Of a stretch of 34,423 nucleotides of DNA, positions 21,516 through 28,592 are shown in pieces. The notes below the pieces were generated by a model, which was not told the origin of the DNA, searched no databases, and saw only the letters and a program-made list of their open reading frames with translations. The position numbers were made by a program, and so were the translations under genes. The number at the start of each line of letters is the position of its first letter. Position 1 is the stretch's first letter. Location: positions 1 to 34,423 of the forward strand of contig CAZQFS010000014.1 in the NCBI GenBank assembly GCA_964592755.1. Reading direction: 5' to 3'. Source of the DNA: CAZQFS01 sp964592755 (GTDB lineage: Bacteria > Hydrothermota > Tepidihabitantia > Tepidihabitantales > Tepidihabitantaceae).

Positions 21516-23912
21516 CTAGCGCATTACGACCAGCTTCTTGGAGCCCGAGAAGCCTGGCGTCTCAAGGCAATAGAAGTAGACGCCGTTCGGAGCCAGCCGG
21601 CCCTGAGCGTCAGTGCCGTCCCAGACCGCCGAGTAGTGCCCCGGCTCACCGACCTCGCGTGCGAGTGTCTTCAGAACCCGGCCGGCCGCGTCCCGAACTG
21701 AGAGACCCACGGGCCCGGTCGTGGCGAGCTCGTAGTGCAGCGTGGTTCGACCTCTAACCGGGTTAGGTCGGCATTCGTGCAAAGCCGTGGTCAGCACACT
21801 CGGCACGCTCGCAGTGGCCTGCTGCCCTTCGGGCGGCGGCTGAAGAAGCCAGGGGTCGTAGTCAATCGGCCCGATGAACTTCTGCGGATACCACTGAGGA
21901 CAGTCGGTGCCCCACCAGTTGCACTCGGCTATCACCGGGTCTGAGGTCGGATTGACGTTGGACACCCAGAACTCGTTGCCCATGAGGATGGAGTTGTTGC
22001 CGGGGTTATCCGCGGTGCCCCATATCGGATACGAGTTGCCCTCGCAGGTGACACCCGATTTGCAGCCGTCTATGTGGTTGCCGTACACCTCCAGCGGCGA
22101 AGAACCGTCACTGAAGCGCACTCCGTCATAGGCTGTTCCGAACACGTGATTCGACATCAGCGGCACGGTGCTGCCAAGCATCTCTATGCCTGCCTGGTGG
22201 CAGAAGGCGACGACGTTTCCGATGACCCAACCATCGGTGTTAGTCAAACCCGCAAGCTTGAGGCCAACGAGTGTTCCGGCCCCAGCAGACTGGTCCGGCT
22301 CGACGAGATTCCCGTTCAACAGCAGCGGCGCGTGGGGTTGCGCGCCAGCAACGCCGTGCACTCCGTACGCGCCGTTGCCCCAGAATCTGTTTCCTTGAAG
22401 CAGTGCCCCGGCGCCCATATTGACCATCACCACCTCGACCCCGCACTCTCCGTTATCGCAGATTGTGTTGGAGAACAGCTCAAGCCAGCCGGGGCGGTCT
22501 GAGCGCACGCCCCCCATCTCATTCCCGTGCACGAACGAGAAACGCATCTCCAGCGCAGAGCACTTCCCGTCCACTCCCCAGCAGGCGTCGCGGACTTCGC
22601 AGCGCTCCAATACACACCCCTGAACCGCGGCCTCGTCGAGTCTGATGCCGTACCAGTCACCGGGCTTGCCGGGGTCAGGTGGGCGTCTTGACCTGAAGAC
22701 GATTCTGTCATCAGGCGTACCGACCGCCAGAAGTCGCGACCCCGGGGCCGTGACAAAGAGGTCGCAACGCTCCGGGTCTCCATTGGGCAGCGAGGTATCG
22801 GGGTCGAGCGTGAACTCCATGACTGTGCCCGGGGCGAGCACGAGAATCCCACCGTCCGATATCCGGAAGTCGCCTGTGAAAATCACGCTGTCATGGCAGT
22901 CCCAAGTGCGTCCATTTGCGAGTTCGAACCACCTGCTCGATGCGGAAATCGGGTCAATGTGAAGCACGGCCCCGGGATTCAGATTCTGGTACAGCATCTT
23001 GAACACGAGCTCATTGGCGTCAAGTGTACCCCAGCAGTTGCCGACAGTAAGGTCCTCGTCAGCGTCGGAAACCATGACCAGTTCCTTGTGGGCGCTGTGC
23101 ATCAGAACGTTAAGCCCGGGGTCGCCTGCCGTACCAAGGTCGAGCTGCACAGTGTTGGAATTACCGACCGAGTGCACACCCGCAGCATCGTTGCCGCAGA
23201 TGACGTTGTTCCTCATCGGGCCGGGCCAGGCGTTGGTGTGGATTCCCCCGCCCGAAGCTTCGGGGCCTGTCAGCGAGTTCGTGTCAACGTGGTTCCCCCT
23301 GACCTCAAACGTACCCACAGGACTCACCGAGGACAGGTACATGCCGCCGCCATTTGCAGCCGCCGAGTTGTGTGCTACTCGATTGTCGCTGATGGTGGCG
23401 CGGCTGCACCCCATGCCGGCAATAGAGATGCCACCGCCATTCCGAGCGAGGTTCGAGTGGATGTTGTTCTTGATGATGCTGATGTTAGCATCCTGGCAGT
23501 CAATGCCGCCTCCGTTGCCCGCAGCGTTGTTGCCGCTGGCTATCGTGAACCCTTTGATGGTCACGTCCCCTGACGAGGCGAACCGGTTGACCGTGAACGT
23601 CGCTCGCCCCTGCGTGGAACCATCAATGATGACATGGTCCCAGCTTGAGTCGTAACCAGTCCCTCCATCGGGCAGGAAGCTGCGGTTCACGATGACGATG
23701 TTCTTGTCGGTGCAGACTGGATTCTCGGTGTACGTGTACGGCGGCGGCACGCCTTCCGGTCCCCAGACCGAGACCGTGTCGCCAGGCTGGGCAGCGTCGA
23801 TGCCATCTTGGATGGTCGGGTACGGGTTCGGGACCAAGCGCTGCGTTGCGGTCACTGTCGTCACGACCGCCAAGACAGCCATGACGCACAGGCTCGTTCT
23901 CGCTCTTCTCAT
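21516..23912 (-). CDS. secreted right-handed beta-helix protein with C-terminal sorting-type domain
   Basis: 798 residues. Signal peptide at 1-22 (MRRARTSLCVMAVLAVVTTV), then PNPYPTIQDGIDAAQPGDTV, the standard start of pectate-lyase-like parallel beta-helices. Many N-rich coils follow (GNNAAGNGGGIDC, NNIHSNLARNGGGIS, NRVAHNSAAANGGGMY), as in right-handed beta-helix repeats. The C-terminal ~85 residues form a FlgD-Ig/sorting-type module: CRPNPVRGRTTLHYEL, DAAGRVLKTL, WDGTDAQGRLAPNGVYFYC, ending SGSKKLVVMR. I infer an extracellular or surface-attached protein, possibly polysaccharide-binding; no lyase catalytic set is evident. GGAGG sits five bases before the ATG. A truncated paralogue lies at 25417-25698. 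Confidence 0.9.
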   Translation of the reverse strand: MRRARTSLCVMAVLAVVTTVTATQRLVPNPYPTIQDGIDAAQPGDTVSVWGPEGVPPPYTYTENPVCTDKNIVIVNRSFLPDGGTGYDSSWDHVIIDGSTQGRATFTVNRFASSGDVTIKGFTIASGNNAAGNGGGIDCQDANISIIKNNIHSNLARNGGGISIAGMGCSRATISDNRVAHNSAAANGGGMYLSSVSPVGTFEVRGNHVDTNSLTGPEASGGGIHTNAWPGPMRNNVICGNDAAGVHSVGNSNTVQLDLGTAGDPGLNVLMHSAHKELVMVSDADEDLTVGNCWGTLDANELVFKMLYQNLNPGAVLHIDPISASSRWFELANGRTWDCHDSVIFTGDFRISDGGILVLAPGTVMEFTLDPDTSLPNGDPERCDLFVTAPGSRLLAVGTPDDRIVFRSRRPPDPGKPGDWYGIRLDEAAVQGCVLERCEVRDACWGVDGKCSALEMRFSFVHGNEMGGVRSDRPGWLELFSNTICDNGECGVEVVMVNMGAGALLQGNRFWGNGAYGVHGVAGAQPHAPLLLNGNLVEPDQSAGAGTLVGLKLAGLTNTDGWVIGNVVAFCHQAGIEMLGSTVPLMSNHVFGTAYDGVRFSDGSSPLEVYGNHIDGCKSGVTCEGNSYPIWGTADNPGNNSILMGNEFWVSNVNPTSDPVIAECNWWGTDCPQWYPQKFIGPIDYDPWLLQPPPEGQQATASVPSVLTTALHECRPNPVRGRTTLHYELATTGPVGLSVRDAAGRVLKTLAREVGEPGHYSAVWDGTDAQGRLAPNGVYFYCLETPGFSGSKKLVVMR

Positions 23913-23930
23913 TATAGCCTCCTTTGGGCT

Positions 23931-25424
23931 CTAGTCATGCAGCAACACGAAGCTGCAAATCTCCTTTGCTTCGCCGACGCTCAGCCGGCAGAGGTAGGCG
24001 CCAGCTGGCGCCGGCCTACCGTTGCTCCAGCGGCCGTCCCAGTCGGTGACGTGTCGTCCTGCGGGCAGTTGCGCCTCAGCAATACGGTCAACGCGCCGTC
24101 CGAGCCGGTCGTAGATGTCGAGTCCCACGCTGCTAGGTGTCGCCAACTCGTAAGAGAACCTGATGCTTCCCAGAGCGAGCGCTCGAGCTTCGAGCCCCCG
24201 CCCGGTCGCGGCGGGGAGGCGACTCCTGGTCTGGCCGACGGCACTAGGTGTTACGTACCTGTTGAAGAAAATGTCGAAGCCAACGGTGCCTTCTGGCATC
24301 GCGTTCCAGGCAACCCACGGGCAGCCGCACGTATCGAGGGCCACACGAGGGTAGTGGTCGTAGTACGCGGTGGCGTTGTCCAGCCGCTCTTCAGGGGACC
24401 AACCGGCGCTGTCACGCCTAGCGGCGCAGATGCGGAAGTCGTCCCCTCCTTCGCCCTGCCGGTCCCAGACAACCCAGACGTTGTCCGGTCTGTCAGCCGC
24501 AATGTCTGAATACCGCTCATGGTAGATACTGTCCTGACTCACCTTTTCGCACGGCTGCCAGCCTGAGCCGTCGTTCCGGGAGTAGAAGATGTCCCGGTGC
24601 ATCGCGCCTCGTGTGGCGCCCGTAAAGCAGACGTGGAGGATACCCTCACGGTCGATGGCGATGTGCGGGTCTGCCATCCAAGAAGCGGTCACACGGGTGG
24701 TGTCGTTCACGGGAAATGGCCCGACCCACCGGCTGCCGTCAAAGTAGCTGTAGAACACTGCGTACAGCGGATGCGTGCACCAGACCACATGCGGCGTTCC
24801 CTGCTGGTCAACAGCAATGTCGTTGAACCAGTGGAGCCTGCCGTCAGGCGGACTCACCTGCATCTCAGGACCCCATCTACCCGCTAGCTCAGTCCAGCCA
24901 CTGGCAAGGATGGACAGTTCCGACGAGATGTTGGGTCCCCCCGTCCATACGCACCACAATCTCCCTCCTCCGCAGGCGATTCGAGAGACCAGGTCGTAGG
25001 CCTCTGAATCAGGTCTGTTCACCTGCAGCTCCTCGCTCCAATCGCTGCCGGTCCAGAAGCTCGTGGCGATATCATAGGTGTTGTTGGGCCAGAGGTTAGT
25101 CCACGTCACCCAGGCGCGGTTCAGGTCGTCGAAGCAGAGCGATGGTTGCAGCCGCGAATCAAGTCCAAGTCTGTCAGGCCCAACGCCATGTTCTTCATCC
25201 CAACGGTCTCCGAGCCAAGTCGAGTACATCAGGCTCGTGTCGCCAGACCAGCCGTGCCAGACTGCCCACGGCCGCCCCGTGCGGTCACATGCGACGCAGG
25301 CCATCTGGTCGGTGGTCGAGTCACGCCGACTGAGCCACTGCTGCCCGACCCAGCCCTGGGCGAACGCGGCTGCGACCAACAGGGCTACGGTCAGCATGAC
25401 GGCTCGGGCTCGGCCCTCAGGCAT
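23931..25424 (-). CDS. secreted propeller-like repeat protein with C-terminal sorting-type domain
   Basis: 497 residues from the ATG at 25424 (MPEGRARAVMLTVALLVAAAF, a good signal peptide; the in-frame ATG at 25442 adds six residues). The body has repeats of about 55-65 residues built on D..G.pW.vW / YS...G..W, e.g. DRTGRPWAVWHGWSGDT, DDLNRAWVTWTNLW, DRPDNVWVVWDRQGEG, DTCGCPWVAWNAMPEG. This is the look of sialidase/BNR-type beta-propellers that read 'record plus annotation' strands. The C-terminus has IRFSYELATPSSVGLDIYD, GRRVDRI, WDGRWSNGRPAPAGAYLCRL, a FlgD-Ig-like sorting module. No Shine-Dalgarno precedes the ATG; it overlaps the stop of the truncated beta-helix ORF, so coupled translation is likely. 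Paralogous to the interrupted gene at 25714-27174. Confidence 0.85.
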   Translation of the reverse strand: MPEGRARAVMLTVALLVAAAFAQGWVGQQWLSRRDSTTDQMACVACDRTGRPWAVWHGWSGDTSLMYSTWLGDRWDEEHGVGPDRLGLDSRLQPSLCFDDLNRAWVTWTNLWPNNTYDIATSFWTGSDWSEELQVNRPDSEAYDLVSRIACGGGRLWCVWTGGPNISSELSILASGWTELAGRWGPEMQVSPPDGRLHWFNDIAVDQQGTPHVVWCTHPLYAVFYSYFDGSRWVGPFPVNDTTRVTASWMADPHIAIDREGILHVCFTGATRGAMHRDIFYSRNDGSGWQPCEKVSQDSIYHERYSDIAADRPDNVWVVWDRQGEGGDDFRICAARRDSAGWSPEERLDNATAYYDHYPRVALDTCGCPWVAWNAMPEGTVGFDIFFNRYVTPSAVGQTRSRLPAATGRGLEARALALGSIRFSYELATPSSVGLDIYDRLGRRVDRIAEAQLPAGRHVTDWDGRWSNGRPAPAGAYLCRLSVGEAKEICSFVLLHD

Positions 25425-25698
25425 GGTCCCAGGTTGAGTCATATCCTGGCGTCCCGCCCAGATAGCTCCGGTTCACGATGAAAACATCCTTGTCGGAGCA
25501 GATGGGGTTCTCGTAGTAGGTGTACGGCGGCGGGACACCCTCTGAACCCCAGACCGAGACCGTATCGCCGTTGTTGGCATGGATTATGCCCAACTGGATG
25601 GTGGGCCAATCATCGGGCACCTTCACAACAGTGCCCGGCGCAAGCTTGGGCTGCAACGCCACGAGCAACAGCACCAGCAGTAACGATCTTGACTTCAT
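25417..25698 (-). pseudogene. truncated copy of the beta-helix protein gene (N-terminal 93 codons)
   Basis: It starts with a strong AGGAGG Shine-Dalgarno, a signal peptide (MKSRSLLLVLLLVALQ) and then VPDDWPTIQLGIIHANNGDT, VSVWGSEGVPPPYTYYENP and NRSYLGGTPGYDSTWDH, parallel to the start of the intact gene at 21516-23912. Homology stops after GGGACCATG; the intact gene continues VIIDGS, whereas here the frame ends two codons later in TGA (25419-25417). The ATG at the break point is the start of the next gene. So the first ~90 codons of a beta-helix gene were joined to a propeller gene. The ORF can still be translated and exported as a 93-residue peptide, and it may serve as a leader ORF for the gene it overlaps by 8 bp. 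Confidence 0.8.
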
Positions 25699-25713
25699 CC
25701 AAACCTCCTGGGG

Positions 25714-27174
25714 CTAACGCCCCAATAGAACAACTCTGCTAAGGTCGGACTGACCTCCCGCCTGAAGCCGGCAGAGGTACACTCCGGACGCAAGGAACTC
25801 ACGGCAGCGAACGGTGTGCGTCCCTCTTGGCATGTGCCTGTCGGCCAGCACTGCCATGCACCGTCCTGCTTCATTGTACAGCGCGACTCTGACCTGCGAA
25901 GCAGCGATCAGGTCGAAGGTCACCGCAGTGCTTGAACCATTCTGCAGTGTTGCACATCGAAGACGCGCCAAGCGAAAGACCGACGCAGGTTGTGCCTCTG
26001 CAAGGTCGGTATTCACGACCCGGTTGAAGAACACATCGTCGCTGGCCTGACCGGCAGGTATCCCAGTCCAGAAGACCCACGGGTTGCCCGACGAATCCAA
26101 GCACACGGCCGGGAAGACATCGTAGTATGAACTAGTGTCGTCCAGCCGTTGCTCCGAAGACCACAGTCGGCCGTCAAAATGCGCGGCATAGACCCGGAAC
26201 TGGTCCGGGCCTTCGTTCTGCCGGTCCCAGGTCATCCAGACGTTGGCGCGGCTTTCTGCAGCGATGTCCGAGCACCATTCATCGTACAGGCTGTCACGCG
26301 TGACCATCTGGCAGGGAATCCAACCCGAACCGTCGTTCCGGGTGTAGAAGATGTCGCGGTGCATCGCACCCACACGCGCGCCTGTGAACGACAGATGCAT
26401 CACACCGTCTCGGTCCATGGCAATGCGCGGGTCGCCCCACGGCGCAGCCTTGACCAACGTCGTGTCGTTCACCGGAAACGGCCCCTGCCACTGTCCCCGG
26501 TCGAAATAGCTGTAGTTCACAAGGTACAACGGATGCGTAACCCAAACCACGTGCGGCCTGCCGCGCGCATCAGCCGCGAGGTCGCACCACCAGTGCGAAT
26601 TGCCGTCACCGGGGCTGACTCGCGTCTCGCCCTCCCACTGGCCGATGTCGTCATTCCAGCGGCTGGCGTAGACCGAGTTCGGTGATACCCGGGTCGGCCT
26701 ACCGTACCAGACGCACCAGACCTGCCCGCCGCCGCAGTTCGCTTTCGGCGCGAAGTCGACGTCGGACGAATCCGGTTGACAGACCTGCTGTTCTGAAGAC
26801 CACCGAGAATCGTCCCAGTAGCACGCAGCTATGTCCCGATTGTTGTTCTCATAGCCATTGTGCCATACAAGCCAAGCCCTGCGCTGTTCGTCGAATGCGA
26901 GGTCCGGTCGAAGGCGACTCCAGACCCCGAGGGCGTTCCGGCTTACTCCACGCTGGGGTTCCCACTGGTTGCCAAGCCATTTGGTCCAGAGCAACGTCGT
27001 GTCGCTGGGGTTCTCTGTCCACACGACCCAAGGATCTCCGGCCTAGTCAGTCGCGACAGTTGGCAGACCGTCGGCAGTATCACCATTCGGCCGATTGAGC
27101 ATCTGCTGCCCCACCCAGCCCTGACCGAGAAGGGCGGCCGTAGGAATGCAAAGCAGCAAGGCCCAGCGTCTCAT
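25714..27174 (-). pseudogene. propeller-like secreted protein interrupted by an in-frame TAG
   Basis: From ATG 27174 (GGAG six bases upstream) the frame reads a signal peptide MRRWALLLCIPTAALLGQ and GWVGQQML, then meets TAG at 27045-27043 (codon 44), and continues open for 443 codons to 25714. The sequence on both sides aligns with the paralogue at 23931-25424: GWVGQQWLSRR / GWVGQQMLNRP, and DRTGRPWAVW / D-stop-AGDPWVVW. Beyond the stop it has the same propeller repeats (DEQRRAWLVWHNGYENNN, ESRANVWMTWDRQNEGP) and a C-terminal sorting module (VRVALYNEAGR, SGVYLCRLQAGG). A recent nonsense mutation, a sequencing error or readthrough would each fit. TAG is a normal terminator of several genes here. 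Confidence 0.8.
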
Positions 27175-27186
27175 GCAAGCTCCGGC

Positions 27187-27744
27187 TCAGCGCTGGATGC
27201 GGGTGAAGTAGAACTTCACACGTGCCGAGCTCAGCACCTGGCGCAACGGCAGGCCCTCGATGGAGAACCCCCCGCCCTCATGGTCAGGACGTTTGAGTAT
27301 CAACCCGCAGTTGCTGCGCCCCGATTGCCATTGTCTGGCGGCCTTCGTGATGTCGAGGACGATTGGATGGCTGTCGGTCGTCGCGGTCGAGAACCGCGCA
27401 AGGCGCACCGAGTCGAAGTCGCCACCGGGCGTTCGCCATGGGTAGTTCCACACGACCGTGCTCCGTTCCCAGACTGTGGTGACAGGGTATGCCTCGACCA
27501 CAAGAGCGAAGTTGCTGTCCGGAATCAGGATGCTTGGGAACTGGAGTTTGACGAAGTCGATGCGGCTCTGCTGCACCTCTGCCGGCAGGGGGAACGCCAG
27601 CAGGACCCTGCCGCGCGTCTGGCCCCGAATCGGCCCGGCGATGTATGCGCGTTCACTGATACCGATACTCAGGGTATCGGCGGTCGCGGTGAAGTGGATC
27701 GCCCCTGCGAGCACCGCGACAGCGGCGGCTGCACTTACTCTCAT
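27187..27744 (-). CDS. secreted DNRLRE/CBM96-like domain protein
   Basis: 185 residues. Signal peptide MRVSAAAAVAVLAGAIHFTA. The domain pattern is that of DNRLRE/CBM96-type modules: RGRVLLAFPLPAEVQQSRID (conserved R-x-L-x-F then strand), VEAYPVTTVWERSTVVWNYP (W.E..v.W), VLDITKAARQWQSGRSNCGL (DITk...W..g..n.Gl) and a final ARVKFYF strand. Such modules are extracellular and carbohydrate-binding or structural. It has no sorting-type C-terminus. GGAGG is four bases before the ATG. It is the first gene of the secreted-protein cluster, 12 bp before the next gene, and about 150 bp downstream of the G-tract promoter. Confidence 0.8.
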   Translation of the reverse strand: MRVSAAAAVAVLAGAIHFTATADTLSIGISERAYIAGPIRGQTRGRVLLAFPLPAEVQQSRIDFVKLQFPSILIPDSNFALVVEAYPVTTVWERSTVVWNYPWRTPGGDFDSVRLARFSTATTDSHPIVLDITKAARQWQSGRSNCGLILKRPDHEGGGFSIEGLPLRQVLSSARVKFYFTRIQR

Positions 27745-27896
27745 TGTTCCTCCGTTGGCACTTCAGCCGCGAGGGCCGGCCGACGGCGTCAGCCGGAGAA
27801 ACAGGCCAAGACGTGGTCAGCCGTACTCGCGACCTCTAAGGCGCCTCTGTACGCCCATTTGCGAGCTAGCTGCACCCAGACAAATGGGTCTGACCA

Positions 27897-27926
27897 ATTC
27901 TACCCCCCCCACCCCCCAGAAGTCAA
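27897..27926 (-). promoter_or_regulatory. predicted promoter with poly-G spacer (possible phase-variable switch)
   Basis: Minus strand: TTGACT (27926-27921), 18-nt spacer TCT-G6-T-G8, TAGAAT (27902-27897; 5 of 6 to consensus). The predicted start is near 27890, and a short inverted repeat CAGAC/GTCTG (27877-27881/27888-27892) overlaps the start region. Loss of one or two Gs would give the 17- or 16-nt spacing used by other promoters in this window. Remaining sequence between 27745 and 27876 shows nothing recognisable. Confidence 0.45.
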
Positions 27927-27946
27927 GACATGGCCAAGCCGCGCTG

Positions 27947-28424
27947 TCAGACCGCGCCCAGCAGCTTCTCGGCCTTGCCGATGGCGGCGAGTTCTCTGCC
28001 CCTGAGTTCCGCGAGGATGCAGGCCCTTTTCGTCCGGCTCCATCACCTTGTCTGAAACCTTGGCGAGCAGTCCGGCAATCTCCTTGTATGCCTTGCTCAG
28101 CTCCAGCGCCGGCCCGGCAATCCTGAGCATCTTCTTCGCCACCTCGGCAAAGTATTCTGCGGCCATGGCGCGACACTCAGACCAGCTCTGCGTGGCCCAA
28201 GCTCTACCGAGACAACAAGAACATCGGCCGGGTCGCGGCGGGAAGTGGGCGGCAGAACGAAGAGTGATGAACGCGGCGTGTGGAAGGCGGACATGCAGCC
28301 CGCATTGGCAACTCGTTCAAGAGCCAGATGGCCGAATCGCCGAGCCAATTCTTTCGTCACTACTTGCTTCTCGTCTGTGGTCAAAGCCACCGGACCATCT
28401 CCTTTCAATGTCAGGGATGGCCAT
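27947..28424 (-). pseudogene. eroded small helical protein gene, multiple frameshifts
   Basis: ATG 28424 has a GGGAGG Shine-Dalgarno and reads MAIPDIERRWSG. The next frame continues ALTTDEKQVVTKELARRFGH and LALERVANAGC; a third frame carries MAAEYFAEVAKKMLRIAGPA, LELSKAYKEIAGLLAKVSDK; and after an AAAAGGG run a further one-base shift gives ILAELRGRELAAIGKAEKLL and a TGA at 27949-27947. All segments are polar-helical and read in the same direction, which suggests one decayed gene (or two) of unknown family. The last 40 bp are the R2 repeat also found at 21261-21300. Sequencing errors could explain single shifts but hardly three. Confidence 0.45.
27965..28004 (-). repeat. dispersed repeat R2, copy B (3' end of eroded gene)
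   Basis: About 35 of 40 bases match 21261-21300. On the minus strand it encodes GRELAAIGKAEKLL, the end of the eroded helical gene. Confidence 0.65.
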
Positions 28425-28471
28425 ATTGTGCCTCCCTTTCAAGTAGATTTCTGGTGACGCAATGCGTCTGG

Positions 28472-28519
28472 TTGACTTTGCCGTCTATCGGGCTACTCTT
28501 CTTCGGTGGCGGCGGTCGG
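28472..28519 (+). repeat. dispersed repeat R1, copy B (48 bp, hairpin, promoter-like)
   Basis: 44/48 identical to 21190-21237. CTATCGG (28485-28491) pairs with TCGGTGG (28503-28509). Two of the four differences from copy A fall in this stem and both keep pairing through G-U. It contains TTGACT (28472-28477), a 16-nt spacer and TACTCT (28494-28499) on the plus strand, which could drive the TPR gene downstream. A GTG follows seven bases after the -10 box, but its frame stops after 14 codons (TAA 28548). Confidence 0.7.
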
Positions 28520-28592
28520 CCGACCGCGGCTCGACCCTGTCCGACATTAAGAAGACAGACTCGCGTTGCGCACCTCGACCAGCCCGGTACGA

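Noticed and set aside
27043..27045. TAG recoded as an amino acid in this organism
   Set aside because: TAG terminates several intact neighbours at the expected family length (e.g. the genes ending at 3753, 6042, 10895, 20101 and 20520), so general reassignment is not supported.
28021..28032. Programmed -1 frameshift at A-AAG-GGC in the eroded gene
   Set aside because: The heptamer is in the right phase for -1 slippage, but the helical continuation is in the +1 frame, and further frame breaks occur upstream, so decay or indel error is simpler.
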